In this document: positions 23,858 to 35,670 of the stretch, piece by piece
Layout: each line of letters begins with the position of its first letter
How positions within the stretch are numbered: the stretch's first letter is position 1
Source of the DNA: Alopecurus myosuroides
Lineage: Eukaryota > Streptophyta > Magnoliopsida > Poales > Poaceae
Direction: 5' to 3'
Length of the DNA stretch: 64,000 bases
Assembly (NCBI GenBank): GCA_028641055.1
Contig: CM054060.1
Span: forward strand, 292,998,660-293,062,659
Notes under the pieces: generated by a model
Told to the model about the DNA's origin: nothing
Databases searched by the model: none
The model's input: the letters and a program-made list of their open reading frames with translations, nothing else
Translations under genes and position numbers: made by a program

Positions 23858-26800
23858 TGTAACACCTGGGGTGTTACCCTAATAGAGAGTTGTTTGTTTT
23901 CTTTTTTTGCTTGCATCATATGCATCACATTGCATTGCACCATGTTTGCATCACAACTGAAAATTCAAAACAATTTAAACTTTCACCCCTTGCTTCTATT
24001 TTTCCAATTTCAAACTTGCAAACTAAACCACTCATTTGTTTTTCAATAGTTTGAAATTGTTTTAATCAAATTGCCTGTTAATAAAATTTTCCCCTTTTGT
24101 TAAAAACCTTAATGGCAAATTCCAAAAATTCAAATCAAATCAATCTTATTTATCATATTTCAATATGGGTTTAAATATTAAAATTTGGCAAACAAATTTA
24201 AATTCAATAATGTTTGCAAATTGCTTGAACTTATTAAATAAAATTTGTTTAATTCCAAAATTCCAACCCAAACCCTATTTGAAAATCACCTAACAATTTA
24301 ATATCACATTAATAATTCAAGTTGTTGAAATTAAATTTAAACTACCTTGTTGTTGTTGTGTTGCAAATTAATAAACTTTAATTATCAAATAAAACCCCAA
24401 AATCTATTTGGAAAATTCAACTAACTGTTTTAAATCAAATTCAAACTTTCAAACTTGTGAAAAATACTGCTAACCTTTGCTTTCATTTTCTGTTTTGAAA
24501 AAAGTAATAAATAAAAATATCTAATAAAATAAACCACCCCAAAACCCCAACCTAGCCTTCTCTCTTTCTTTTCTTTTCTACAAGCAAAAAAAGAAGGAAG
24601 AAAAATAAATAGAAGAGAGGGGTGGAGAGAGAGGCAGCCCACCCCCCTTTTCCCTTTTCTTCCCCAAGCCCATCCCTTCTAGCCCACTAACTTTTCTCTG
24701 TTGTCGTCTACCTCCTCCCTGTCGTCAGCATGGTACGATCACACCTCCACCACCGGATCATTCTCTCCCTCTCCCGATGTGCAGCCGTACTAGGCTAGGC
24801 TCACCATAAAAACCACGCCTTCTCCCTGCCCTAGCCTAGCCCAGAGCCCCCTCCTTCACCCTCCGCCGCCAACTTCTCTCCCGCTCGTTTCTTTTCTCTG
24901 TAACCCACCGGAGCAGCTCGCAGCCGCTCCGACGCCGTGAACCCTCCCGCACCAAGACGAGAGGTGGACAAGAACCACCCGCACTCCCTTGTTCTCCTCG
25001 ACCTGAAGCACCACTCGGAGGGGCAACAGAACGTCTGTGGAACCATCATCTTCCGTTCGAACGCCGGCGAGTTTCTTCGATTTCTCGCCGCCGCGGACGA
25101 CATCGGGCACGAACTACCACCTCGGCATCCTCTTGGTGAGCCAACCTTCCGATTCCCGTCAAAATCCGCCCCTTTCGCGCTAGAATTGGTCGTGTCATAT
25201 TCTGACCAACGTCTGTTCCGCCATGGCCGCTGACCGGAGCTGCGGCCTCGCATGGCGCCGTCACGTCGAGGACCTCCAAGCTCCAAGGACAGGTCCAGGA
25301 GTTGCGCCTCGACCCCCTCTGCTTCCCGGCGCGACGACAGAGCTGGAAGCGCTACTGGTTCCCGCCAAGCTCGTCGTCACCGTCGTCTTGAACCTACGGC
25401 AGAGCGATCGCCGTCGTCCAGTTCGTCACCGCAGGTCCATCTTCGCTGACAGCGCGCGGCCATCTCGAGGTGAGCCACATCTCCCGTACCGCTCCTTCCT
25501 TCCCCTCCCTTGCTCTGGTTACGAGCCATCGGGCCGCACCGCCGTGAGCGCCGCCGCGTCGCTACCGTCCCTTCTGTATCTGCTAACTGACGACAAGTTC
25601 AGTTTCGTCAGTTCGTCAGCAAGAGCTCAAGGCTTGGCCTTTTGCCTGAAAAACAAACGCGCGCGTACACTGTCACGATACAACCGCACAGCGCACTGGT
25701 GCTGTTCCATCCGCGCGCTGCATCGATCGCGGGATCGAGTCCCTGGGAACGCCCCCCCCCCCACTTTTTTCACAATTTCTTCCGCCAGAGCCCGGGCCCG
25801 CTTGTCATGGACCCCCACAGCCCCGTCAGCTGCCACACACGCGCAGTCAGCGCCACCATGGCGTGGCCCCACTGGTCATCCAGTGCGAGTAGCCAAGCCA
25901 CGGTGCCAAAATTCTATCCCCTGTTTTCTTTTCTTTTTTTCAGAAATGTTTATTAACCCAAAAATTCAAATAGCTATAACTTTTAATTTACAAATCCAGA
26001 TGACACAAAATTTTATATGTATCCCACTCCAAATTTCCTGAACTTTTCAACTATGCCATTTGTTCTCTGTTTTGAAATTTCCAAATGCACTTCAAATTTA
26101 AATTCAAATAATTCAATTGTAATTTGCAACAATTCATAAATAATTCATACTAATTCCAAAGAAGGCAAATAAAATATGTTTTCCATACCATTTTGAATAA
26201 CCTTTTCAAATATAAATTTTGTTTCATGATTTGAATAATTTAAATTGCCTAAATAATTTAATACTTGTTTAATTCATTTAAATTTGATAAAATCATAACT
26301 TGCTCAAAATAAAATAATTTTGAACATGCAAAATATGTTTTCAAACCATCAAAGTGTGAACTTTTCAAATGTGAGTTTGGATTTATGTTTTGAACAAATA
26401 AAACTTCAATTAAATTCAAACTTGTTTTAAATCCATTTAAAACTTGTTTAATATTGTTTAATTCATAATTAAATTATCCTAATTCCAATTTCAATATTTG
26501 AAACATGTAATCCAACTAAAATTTGATGTTCTTTTCAAATATAAATTTTGTTATTTGTTTTGAACACTTTAACTTGATGAAAACAACCAAATGCTTGTGT
26601 GACACCTTTAAGTAACCAAAAATTCCCAAAACTTAATAAGTGAATTTCATAATGGTTAAACCTTATTTCCAATTGGTTCTATTGTTGTTATTTTGTTGTT
26701 TTCCTCATCCATGCATCATACTAATCCACCTTCACCTGTTGATTAGTTGGAAAACAGTTGTTTCAACCATAATTCATGGGCTTTTCATATGCAACTCAAA

Positions 26801-28629
26801 TTGCATATGGGTCCATTTAAATCTGTTTATCTTGTCAACTAGTTTACCTTGTTGCATCTTTAAACTTGTCATGCATCCATATCTTGTTCATGCTGGATCT
26901 TTTGCCGTAGTAGTAATTGTTGCATCCGGTGTTTGTTCGAGGTTCGTTGCTTCTTCCCGGATAGGACGTTGAGATGATGTGAGCAACGACAAGTTCTGCT
27001 ACCTTGCGGGATCTCAGGCAAGTATACTCACTTGCTGCCATATGGCTGCCTTTCATCACTTGTTACCGATTCTTTCCGTTGTTCTTATTCTAGCCTGTTG
27101 ATACGATGCTTGTGTTTCGATCCTATCATATTGTTTACCTTGCAGCCATGATATAGCCTTTCCTTCCACTTCCTATTAACTGTTGATTGTTTACCTCGTT
27201 GGCCTTCGTGTCGTAGCTGCATGCTTAGGGTTGCTTTTGCTCGAGTCTGTTGTCGGTTACTTCTTTTACTATATTATTATCGTTCTGGGGGGGCTCGAAG
27301 TTAATCAATCAATCCTGTTAATGCTAATGGTAATAATAATAATTTGATGATAAGGCACCGGCAGGAGGCCCTTGTGGTTTTGAGGCCTGCTAGTGTCGAC
27401 CCTAATAGGAAAAGGGTCTTGTCTACTGATCCATGATGAGCGCACTACCCGCATGTGGGAAGCGAGTATGGGCGCCCCCCTCAATTTGACTCGATTCGCA
27501 TCTCGTCCAAATCGCCTCATTTAGTTCGGGTTTTCCATTTGCTGCATGCATGATCTTGCGAGCCCTTGGATCCCGGGTGGAACTTTCGTAGTCGGCATAT
27601 AGGGGGACACGGTCTTAGAGTGCTATGAGGGTCCCTTTTCTTTGGGGCTCGATTAGCCGTGCGCCCAAGGTTCTTTGGGCTTGATGCGAAGAAGAGTTGA
27701 GTTGTGTAGAGTACCTCGCTTGGTGGGTTGATCTCCCATCTGGCGGGTTATTCTTGCGTGTACGGCTAAATTGGTGCAACCCTGCAGGGATAATCTTCTC
27801 GAGAAGCCGTGTTTTCCGCGGTTATGGATTACTTGGTGAAAGTACTGGCTAACAAGTACTCAGGACAACTTAAACATAATGATTAACAATCTTTCACCCA
27901 AGGATTAACAACTTGACTAGTAATAGGCTTATTGACACAATAATCTGAACCATCATTAATTCAACTGCGTGAGTTATCCTCGGATTGCTTCTTTGGATAA
28001 GGGGCGAGATCCAGGATGGGTTTGTTTGAAGTTATCTTTCAGTTGGTTACGATACTCGATCTTATCTTCTTTCTGTTAGCCGGAAGTTGTAGTATCTCTC
28101 TGTAGTTGGTTAGTGCAGCCTGCTGCCGCTTATTTGCAATAATCCCTTCCTTCCCGTTGATCCCAAAGTATTTGTATCTTGTGATGACTGGCTACGCCGG
28201 TATCTTGTGAGTATGGTTTATCCACTTGCCAGTACTTAACCGTACTGACCCATGAATCTTTTTCGTGGCTGCATATTCAATATTGCAGTCAACAGGTTTG
28301 AAGTCTGCCTACGTTAGCTTGGGAATCCCTCCGGCTTGGCCTGGGCAGGGATTGGACGCTCTCGGTTATCTTCAGGACTCTTAGTCCAATTTGTATCTTG
28401 TCTGTAGACGGACGATATGTTGTTTCTTCCGCTGTTATTTGGATCTTTGTATTGTATCAGTTGTATCCCTGACTCGTTTGAGTCATCTTGTAAATCTCTT
28501 TTCTGTTGTTGTTGTGGATTATTCGTGAACTATTGTAATGTTATCATAAATGGCAACCTGGAATCGGTTATTATGCGGATTTGGCGGAAATGCTGAAATC
28601 TGCATAGTGCCCGATCTAGGGGCGTCACA
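23858..28629 (+). repeat. Element B 3' LTR (4772 bp)
   Basis: Second LTR copy. It is collinear with 18591-23357, with scattered substitutions and small indels in A, C and G runs (for example the C-run near 25750). Its terminal hairpin is intact. It ends GGGGCGTCACA followed by CAATC. Confidence 0.9.
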
Positions 28630-29685
28630 CAATCCTCTAGAACGAGCAAGAGCATCATCCGCACTCTTGTGTGATAGGTATATGGCAATGAACTCACTAA
28701 GAACAACAATGGAGTTGAGGGAATTATAGTCCGCTCTTGTCCGGATGCTAATGGAGAGTTTCTTCTTCAAGGGTGTACTTTCTTTGACAAACTTCCTCTT
28801 TATCCACTCATCGGAGATTTCTTCCTTTCCAAAGTCCCTCAATTGATTGGGAAGGGTGACAACTCTTCTATATAGCTCCTCGGTGGACTCATCCTCTTGC
28901 ATAACAAAGTTCTCGGACTTGTCAATGACTACATCATACTTGGATGATTGTATGCTAGCATTCCCTTGGAACAAAGTGTCAAGCTTTTCCCAAGCCTCAT
29001 TGGCGGTCTTGCAACCACGGATGTGAGTGAGATGCTCTCTTGGAAGAGCCTTTTGAATGATGACAAGTGCGGTATTGTTGAGTTGAGATTCCAAGTCCTC
29101 CCTATGAGTCAAGTTTCTTGGGTCGTGAGGATGGAACCCATGGACCAGACTTCTCCACAAGACGGTGCACGAGCCGGAAATATGTGACTCTGTTTCAAAC
29201 TTCCAAGAAGAGAATTCATTAGTGTTAAGCATGGGAGGAAGTCCAACATTAAGAATGTGTGTCACGGATACAATTGGGTGAATGGAGTCATAGTTTTGAG
29301 GTGGTGGAACTTTTGAGTTGGACCCTGAACCATTAGCCGTTTGAGACTTGGAGCCTCCATAATTATCCATAGCCTTGTCCTTATCCTTTTGTGCGGCTTT
29401 CGCCTTAGCTTTGGCAATGTTTTCTTCGATTTCGATATCGTCCAGAATAGTTTCCTCTTCCAAACTTTCCTCATCGGAGATATTGGGAGAATTCACATGC
29501 CCCTTAGGTTTACCCATCATGTTCTCCAACATCTTCTTGATGGAGGAAACCTCTGAACCAACACTAGAGCTAACCTTGTACAATTGGGTTTGGATGGTTC
29601 CAACCATTGTCTCTAGGTTAGTTATAGTCTCGGCCATTTTAGAGAGCTCCTCCTTAGAAGATTCTGGATCATCTTCGTTGACCAT
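28630..29685 (-). pseudogene. Copia gag N-terminal part
   Basis: It starts at ATG 29685 (MVNEDDPESSKEELSKM), shortly downstream of the primer site. An early coiled-coil stretch and a Lys/Ala-rich linker are followed by a Copia Gag core (UBN2-type) with WKFETESH, a W-L pair, a segment around ALPREHLTHIRGCKTANEAWEKL and FVMQEDESTEELYRRV. It runs open for about 350 codons to the CAATC target at 28630. The extra residues that appear open as far as 28519 belong to the LTR of B and are not gag. In a live element this forms the virus-like particle in the cytoplasm. Confidence 0.88.
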
Positions 29686-29721
29686 GATACTCTTAGGCGT
29701 TTAATCCCGATATAAGAGACA

Positions 29722-29737
29722 AGGCTCTGATACCAAT
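29722..29737 (-). promoter_or_regulatory. Primer binding site of the Copia element
   Basis: The minus strand reads ATTGGTATCAGAGCCT immediately after the 5' LTR, matching initiator tRNA-Met. It confirms the minus orientation of the Copia element. Confidence 0.9.
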
Positions 29738-31024
29738 TGAAAGTACACTATGGTCAACTAGAGGAGGGTGAATAGGCGAACTACAAATTTTAATCCTTTT
29801 TCACTTTTAGATGGGCTTTTGCAAGTAAAAGACAAGGTTATCTAAATGTGCAACTAGATGAAATCCCTAGGTGACAAGAAACAAGTATGCGACAAAAGTA
29901 ATAGGCAAGGCACAAGATAACCACAAGTGTAAACAAGGAGATAAGGATATGTTTCCCGTAGTACCTTCTTAAAAGAAGTACGTCTACGTTGGAGAGGCGG
30001 GGAGCCACCTAGACGCTCCTCAATAGCACAGATGTGCACACCTTGTTGTCCTTGAGCTTCTTCGGTGAGGGAGATTCTCGTTTCCACTATGAGGCCGACT
30101 TGAAGGCGTTGACCAAACCTTTACAAGTGGTTGAGGCTACTCCACAAGTGAGATGGAGGCTCTCAACAATCCGAAACTTTTTGCAACAAGGTGGAAGCTA
30201 CAAGCACTAGGGTTTCTCTAGGATGTTAAGGCAACCAAGAGATTTACAAGATCTTAAGGGGTAGATTCAGGGAAAATGATTTATGGCTTTGTAGAGATGT
30301 AGATCTAGGCCGCCTCCATTAGATCCTTTAAGGGCATCGAGTTTGGTTGGAGGAGGAGGGAAAACTAGGCGTTTTGAGCTCTCAAACAATGGAGGAGAGA
30401 GAGGAGTGGACGAACTAGCTATCTAGAGGAAGAAGACAGCTATTTATAGCCTCCTCCGAAATCTAGCCGTTGGTGTCTTCGAGGGCCGGAATATTCCGGT
30501 ATTAGGACTAGAAATTTCCGAGGTAGCAGGTGCGGATATTTCAAAAATTCTGGAGGCGGGTTATTCAATAATCCTGTGGCCAGAAATTTCGGCCCCCATA
30601 TCCGAGAGCGGGCAGCAGCAACGCATCCAGTTTTCTTCTAAGGACTAGAGGTCGGAAATTTCACCCGGAATATTCCGGGATATTTTCCGCCCCTGCATCT
30701 GAAAGCGGGCAGCTGAGACACGTCCAAATTTCTTCTAAGGACCAGAGTCCGGAAATTTACCCCGGAATATTCCGGGTAAATTTACGCCCCTATATCCGAG
30801 AGCGGGCAGTTGGATGCCCAGAAACTTCATCGTACGAGCCTTGTGTTGACCGGAATATTCCGGGGTAGAGGCCGGAAATTCCGGCCTATAGCCACCGGGA
30901 ATTCCGGGCAAGTGTACTGAATAATCCGGCTCTAGAAAATGTCTTGTCTCAGAAATTCCTTTGTGAATCTTCTCGAAGATATTACTGTCGTTCATGATAG
31001 ATACAATGAGGCCAGCTGTGAACA
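29738..31024 (-). repeat. Copia 5' LTR (about 1.29 kb)
   Basis: On the minus strand it runs from TGTTCACAGCTGG to GTGTACTTTCA, next to the primer site. It contains a TATA box (30439-30451) and at least four copies of the palindrome CCGGAATATTCCGG plus GGAAATTCC-like variants between 30486 and 30920, upstream of the TATA box in sense direction. The partner LTR is outside the window. No internal frame is credible as a gene. Confidence 0.82.
30439..30451 (-). promoter_or_regulatory. TATA box of the Copia LTR
   Basis: The minus strand reads GGCTATAAATAGC, a textbook plant TATA box, about 0.6 kb into the LTR and downstream of the palindrome cluster. Transcription would proceed leftwards into gag. 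Confidence 0.65.
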
Positions 31025-33582
31025 CTTAAACTGTCAGACCCCGGACCCAGGGATATACATACTGTTATGTGCTCCTAGTCATGGACCCACAAGGGCTTCA
31101 GGGTTACCATCCCCGGCCGCAACAAACAACGGCAGGCATACCGAATTCATCGGCACGCAGGCCGGATCACCACGGTCTACTACTCCTTGTATCCATGCTA
31201 GTCATAACCAATTATGCATAACCAAGCGTCCACGAGTCGGATGAAACTGGAGGAACGGGACCAAAGCTATACAGAGCTGCTATGTGTCCAGAAAGTGCAA
31301 CAACAATCGAGGGTTACTGGGGTTACCTCACCCTAGGCCGAATCACATCGGCAGGAGGGCTCGGACATGGATCACCGGCTCCACAACCCCTCGACTGTGA
31401 CAACTTTCAGGCATAGCCAAAACTGTATAACAACGGGCTTGAAACCAACAACCGATCAAAACAACACTCTAGACATGAAAGTTGCATTAAACAGATGTTA
31501 CTAGAGTATAGCTTTACAAACAGAGGTCACATGACCCAACATTACATCAGACAACGGAAGGCAAATTATGTTGCTAATCAACAAGAACCAAAAAGGCCTA
31601 AGAAGCCGCAACATAAGGCGACGTCCCAGCCCATAGATTCCAGGATGCTACCTGGGAACCGCAAACTACTCGTTGATGTCCACATTGAAACACCACCGAA
31701 CAGAGGAACTCCACCTGAACCAAGTTGAGGCAAACATGAGTACGGGAGGTACTCAACAAGACTTAGTTAACCTATTATATATCTTCTTCTTTCAGAAAGA
31801 GTTATGAAGGTTATTTTGCGTAAAGCCATATTTGTTTTCCAAGTTGAGGAAGGAATAGCACGTCTCATGGAGTATTTTGAAAACAGATGAGAAAGCTACT
31901 CAACTACTGATATCATCATCTTTTAATCCACCAAAACATATCAGCACCTCGTGCTTCAAAGATCACCACCTCAAGTTGTTCCGGTAACTCATACTACAAG
32001 GTAACCCCTCTCGGCATCTCCGAGGAGGCATCCTTCATTCATTATCAACAAATTTTAGTCATTCCGTTCAAGTTATCTATGATCACAGAATCCGTCACCA
32101 AGTCGTCCTTAACCGCGGACACGACTTTTCGAAAAGATTTAACCCTACAGGGGTGTACAATTTTAACCACACGTACCAACCAACTGTTAATGCCAGATCA
32201 TTAGCACTATTCCGAGAAGTGCCGACAGATGGAGGTTGACCACGAACTTTCCCTTACTTCGCCTATTCCATGAGTCGCTCCGAGTAGAGATGGTCCTCCA
32301 ATAGGGAGTGGCCATCTCCTGCCGGGTCTCTATCATTGTGCGCAATGCTCGACGGTTACCTACTCGCAGAGCGCTGATACATCCCCACGTCCTAGTTTTG
32401 AAAAGGTTTTTAACATCCCCACAAATCCAAATGGAAATCCCGAACTAGGCGACTCATGGAACAAACTAGGCAAGTTGAGACCGAGGGGAATATAAGCCCC
32501 GTGTGTATGCACGCTCAGTCTTGGCTCGAAGACGAGAACTCGCTCCTAGAGGCATGAATGAGACAAAAACCACAGACCCTCTGTGGTCTCATCATCCACA
32601 CCTGTTAAGTCATCTTAATCAAGTATCTCTTAATTTACCACTACTTCTTGCCATACTAGATTCATTCGCATCTCTGATCCATCAATCGGATGGAGCACAG
32701 ATAACAAGCATGTATGACTAAGCATAGCATATTTAATACTTTGGCGATAAACACAATCAAACCGATGGCTGCTAGGAGTAGTGGATTAGGATAATTAGGT
32801 TATGCATAATATATGATAACTCTAACTACTCTCACAAGATACATTGGAATCGAATGCATTTGTACAAGAATGAAAAGTCTTTCGAAATCATATATGGGCA
32901 GATAATAGGTTATGCTTGCCTTGCTTCAAGAAAACCAGAGTAAATCTTCAGAAATAAGTGCTTGACTTGTCGGTTAGGATCAAGTATTTTCCATTGGAGT
33001 TGTTGGCCTTCTCTTCGGAGTCACGTTCTACCGACGGGGAACAAACACCGAAACAAGAAAAACAACAATCAACATATGGCATCGATGCAATGCGCAATAT
33101 GTGTACATGAGCAAGTTAATGCACTTATATAAATACCTAAACATGTTCGATTGGTTGTTAGGGTTCATATGCCAGTTATGCAATTTTATTGAAATTATCC
33201 CGAAATAGACCCTAGAGGGGCACTTCGGGCAATTCTAAAAGTGTGTCCAATTTTAAAGATCAAATAGGTTTGAAAACACCATAGATAGATTTCAAATGTC
33301 ATTTTGAGCATTTTGGTATATAACTTTTAATTTTCTAATTTTATTGAATAAAAACTTATTTTTCCATTTTTAAATGAATTAAACAACATTAAATAATGTT
33401 CATTTTTGAACTGTGTCAAACATGTGTGGAAATGACATAAACAGATGGAGTTTATTTTTCTAAACATTTTGGTACCTCACTTTTATTTTTCTGAATTATA
33501 AAACAGTAGTTATTGAAACCTTAAAATTAATTACTTTTCTGTAATTATTAAACATTTTCTGGAAAAATAAGAAAACTGGATT

Positions 33583-33616
33583 TGTGACGTCACAGTGACG
33601 TCATGTTGACATCACA
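33583..33616. promoter_or_regulatory. Cluster of TGACGTCA-type bZIP motifs in element E
   Basis: A perfect 12-bp palindrome TGTGACGTCACA (33583-33594) is followed by GTGACGTCATG and GTTGACATCACA within 35 bp. TGACGTCA is the CRE/as-1-type core bound by plant bZIP (TGA) factors. Its position just upstream, in sense direction, of the AT-rich part of the LTR is unusual, so a promoter role is only possible. Confidence 0.4.
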
Positions 33617-33694
33617 AGGAGAGGATCTTCTCCGTGAGCATGAAATCGATCGATTCCGCGAGAATTTCACGAATTAAAATGTTCCACAAGCTAG

Positions 33695-34813
33695 GGCCGG
33701 TCCTGAGGGGGGCTAGAGAGGCGGCCGCCCCAGGCCCAAAAAATTTGGGGGCTCATTTCAAATATGTGTTAGTAGGCTTAGTTTGTGTGCATGCAAAAAA
33801 AATTAACTTTAATAGTTTGGTCGGCTCGTAGCTTTTCCTGTGAATACATCAATTAACAGCTTATCAAGGCTAATTGAAAAGCCATTCACGAGCAATTTGG
33901 TCTCAAGACTCGCTCGTAACAACTCCTACTCAGAGAGATAGGGGAGCATGGCTAGCCAGAACAATAGTTGATCGACTCCGGACCCTGTGTGCGTCGTCTA
34001 AATATAAAAGATTTAGGATCGGATCACATCGACCATTGATTTTTCTACTTCAGCCCTCCCTCGTCCGCTCGGGGGCCGTCGCACGTCCGTCACAGCTTAG
34101 TTGATTTTCTGATTCATTGCCACAGATATTGCAATTGAAGAGTAGATTTGAAGAACTATAGTCGTTCATAAGTATATTTGGATTTTTATTGAGTTCAACA
34201 AATTTGAAGTCAATGAATGGTTCTCAAATTAAAGACATTTGCACTACATTTGCAAATACGTTCTCTCTCGATAAGAAATGTGATATCTAGTTAAATTATC
34301 TAATTTCGAATTTAAGTGTTATGCAGTTGACCTTGCCAGATAGAACAATGCCTTCTATGGAGATGTTTTAGTTTGTCAGAAGCAGATTGTTATCCTAATA
34401 TGTATGTTGCTTACCAGATGTTATTTACTATGCCCGTGACAGTTGCAACAGCTAAAAGAAACTTTTCAAAATTGATATTATTGAAGAGCTATTTGAGATC
34501 TATGATGTCCCAAAGAGATACTAAATGGTTTGTCAACTCTATGCATCTATAAGAAGTCATTGGATGATATTGGCATTGATTCCATCACTTCTCTTCTAAA
34601 AATGTAAGGAGAAAATTGTAAGGTATACCAAAGTTGTTATATTATTCCATAATAAATTTTTCCTTCTTGCGTCTGTATTTTTGTTTCCATGTAAACAAAA
34701 TGTGTCTTGTTTCTCTTATTTGGTTTCTCAACATATCTATATATGTGACTACTTGTACTATGGGGGCCCAAACTTTCGCCTCGCCCTGGGCCCTCGAAAT
34801 CTCAGGACCGGCC
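33695..34813. mobile_element. hAT-type DNA transposon remnant
   Basis: 1119 bp bounded by a perfect 13-bp terminal inverted repeat (GGCCGGTCCTGAG at 33695-33707 and its complement at 34801-34813). Further similar subterminal sequence follows (CCCCAGGCCC near 33728, CCCTGGGCCC near 34784). Flanking octamers CAAGCTAG (33687-33694) and TTAGCTAG (34814-34821) match at six of eight bases, consistent with an old 8-bp hAT TSD. Assigning the TAG or CTAG to the inverted repeat is also possible. Internal deletion has left only a transposase tail. Confidence 0.75.
34140..34600 (+). pseudogene. hAT transposase C-terminal remnant
   Basis: From 34421 to 34552 one frame reads LFTMPVTVATAKRNFSKL and continues through KSYLRSMMSQ to a stop. 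This is the hAT C-terminal dimerisation region, whose usual form is P-V-T-V-A-x-A-E-R-x-F-S-x-L followed by K-x-x-x-R-S-x-M. The conserved Glu after Ala is Lys here. Upstream sequence at 34140-34400 is similar in style but full of stops. No DDE catalytic core remains. Confidence 0.7.
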
Positions 34814-35670
34814 TTAGCTAGAGGAGGCGACATCGAACGAGGGGGTGGTGGTGGCGCCCGCTTAGGGTTGCCGGAGGCTCGCCGGCATCAACCGGCGCGG
34901 CGGCGGTTGGCGGCACATGGCGGCTGGGAGATACAGAGGGGGAGGAAGCAAGAGGAAGGCACCGGGAGGTGCCGGAGCTCACCTTGGCCCTCTTGATGTG
35001 ATCGGGGAAGCCGGAGATGGCTCGAAGGTGCCGGGATCGGAGGAAGGGCACGGCGGCCGGAGAGGTGGGAGACGGCTCGATTCGCGCGGGGAAGGCCATA
35101 CCGGCAAGCGTAGCTCCATAAGGAGGTGGAGGAGGGCCACACGGAGCTCGAGGGGCAAACGGTGGGCCACGAGGTTGCTCGAGGCGATGGCGCATTCCGG
35201 CGGCCGTCACGGCTAGGGTTTCGGTTTAGAGGAGAGGAATGGACAGAGAGGGAGGGTGCGAGTGATGAGGCGAGAGAGGAGTGCTGGAGGGGCTCTCCTC
35301 TCCCTTATCCCTGCGAGAGGAGGCAAGCAGGACGTGGCGCGAGGCGCCGTCGGCGAGTTGTTGTCTACTGGCCGGAGGAGGAAGAAGACAAAGCACTTTT
35401 TGCGAAAACCCCCAGAAGCTTTTGGTATTTGCGAAAAGGTCCTTCTGAGGTTTAATACTGAACAAAATACATTATTTTGAGGGCCTTTTTGCAAACAGAC
35501 AATTTTGCAGAAATGTTATTTGGAAAGCTCGTCAAATTCCAACCAAACCATTCACTTCGGGGCCTCGGATTCCAGACAACGACATGTGTAGACAACTTGC
35601 AGATATGATCAAGAAACATAATTATACTCGTGAAAAAAATAACATGTTTATATCTAAGATCATGGCACTT

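Larger units (their letters stand above)
18591..28629 (+). mobile_element. Element B: non-autonomous LTR retrotransposon with giant LTRs and a 500-bp interior
   Basis: 10,039 bp with perfect TSD, TG...CA ends and a PBS right after the left LTR. The two LTRs are 4767 and 4772 bp and make up 95% of the element. The interior (23358-23857) codes for nothing recognisable, and no polypurine tract is visible before the right LTR. It may be a compact LARD or a LARD whose interior was mostly deleted. By eye the LTRs differ by well under 2%, more than those of A. I do not recognise the family with confidence. Confidence 0.9.
1..31024 (-). mobile_element. Ty1/Copia LTR retrotransposon, interrupted, 3' part outside window
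   Basis: Reading leftwards on the minus strand the parts are: 5' LTR (29738-31024), primer site, gag start (29685 to 28630), gag middle with zinc knuckle (18590 to 17741), gag end, protease and integrase (1937 to 1). Reverse transcriptase, RNase H and the 3' LTR must lie left of the window. The order protease then integrase before RT is the Copia order. The coiled-coil gag with a CCHC knuckle resembles the SIRE/Maximus lineage; that name is from memory. Elements A (1938-17740) and B (18591-28629) are later insertions inside gag. The coding parts carry stops and frameshifts, so the copy is dead. Confidence 0.9.

Noticed and set aside
28519..28629. C-terminal extension of the Copia gag frame beyond CAATC
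   Set aside because: The target-site duplication shows that these codons are the end of LTR B read by chance; the true gag continues at 18590.
1938..28629. CRISPR-like or tandem duplication interpretation of the large identical blocks
   Set aside because: The long repeats are exact LTR pairs with TG/CA ends and TSDs; no spacer-repeat periodicity exists and the genome is a plant.
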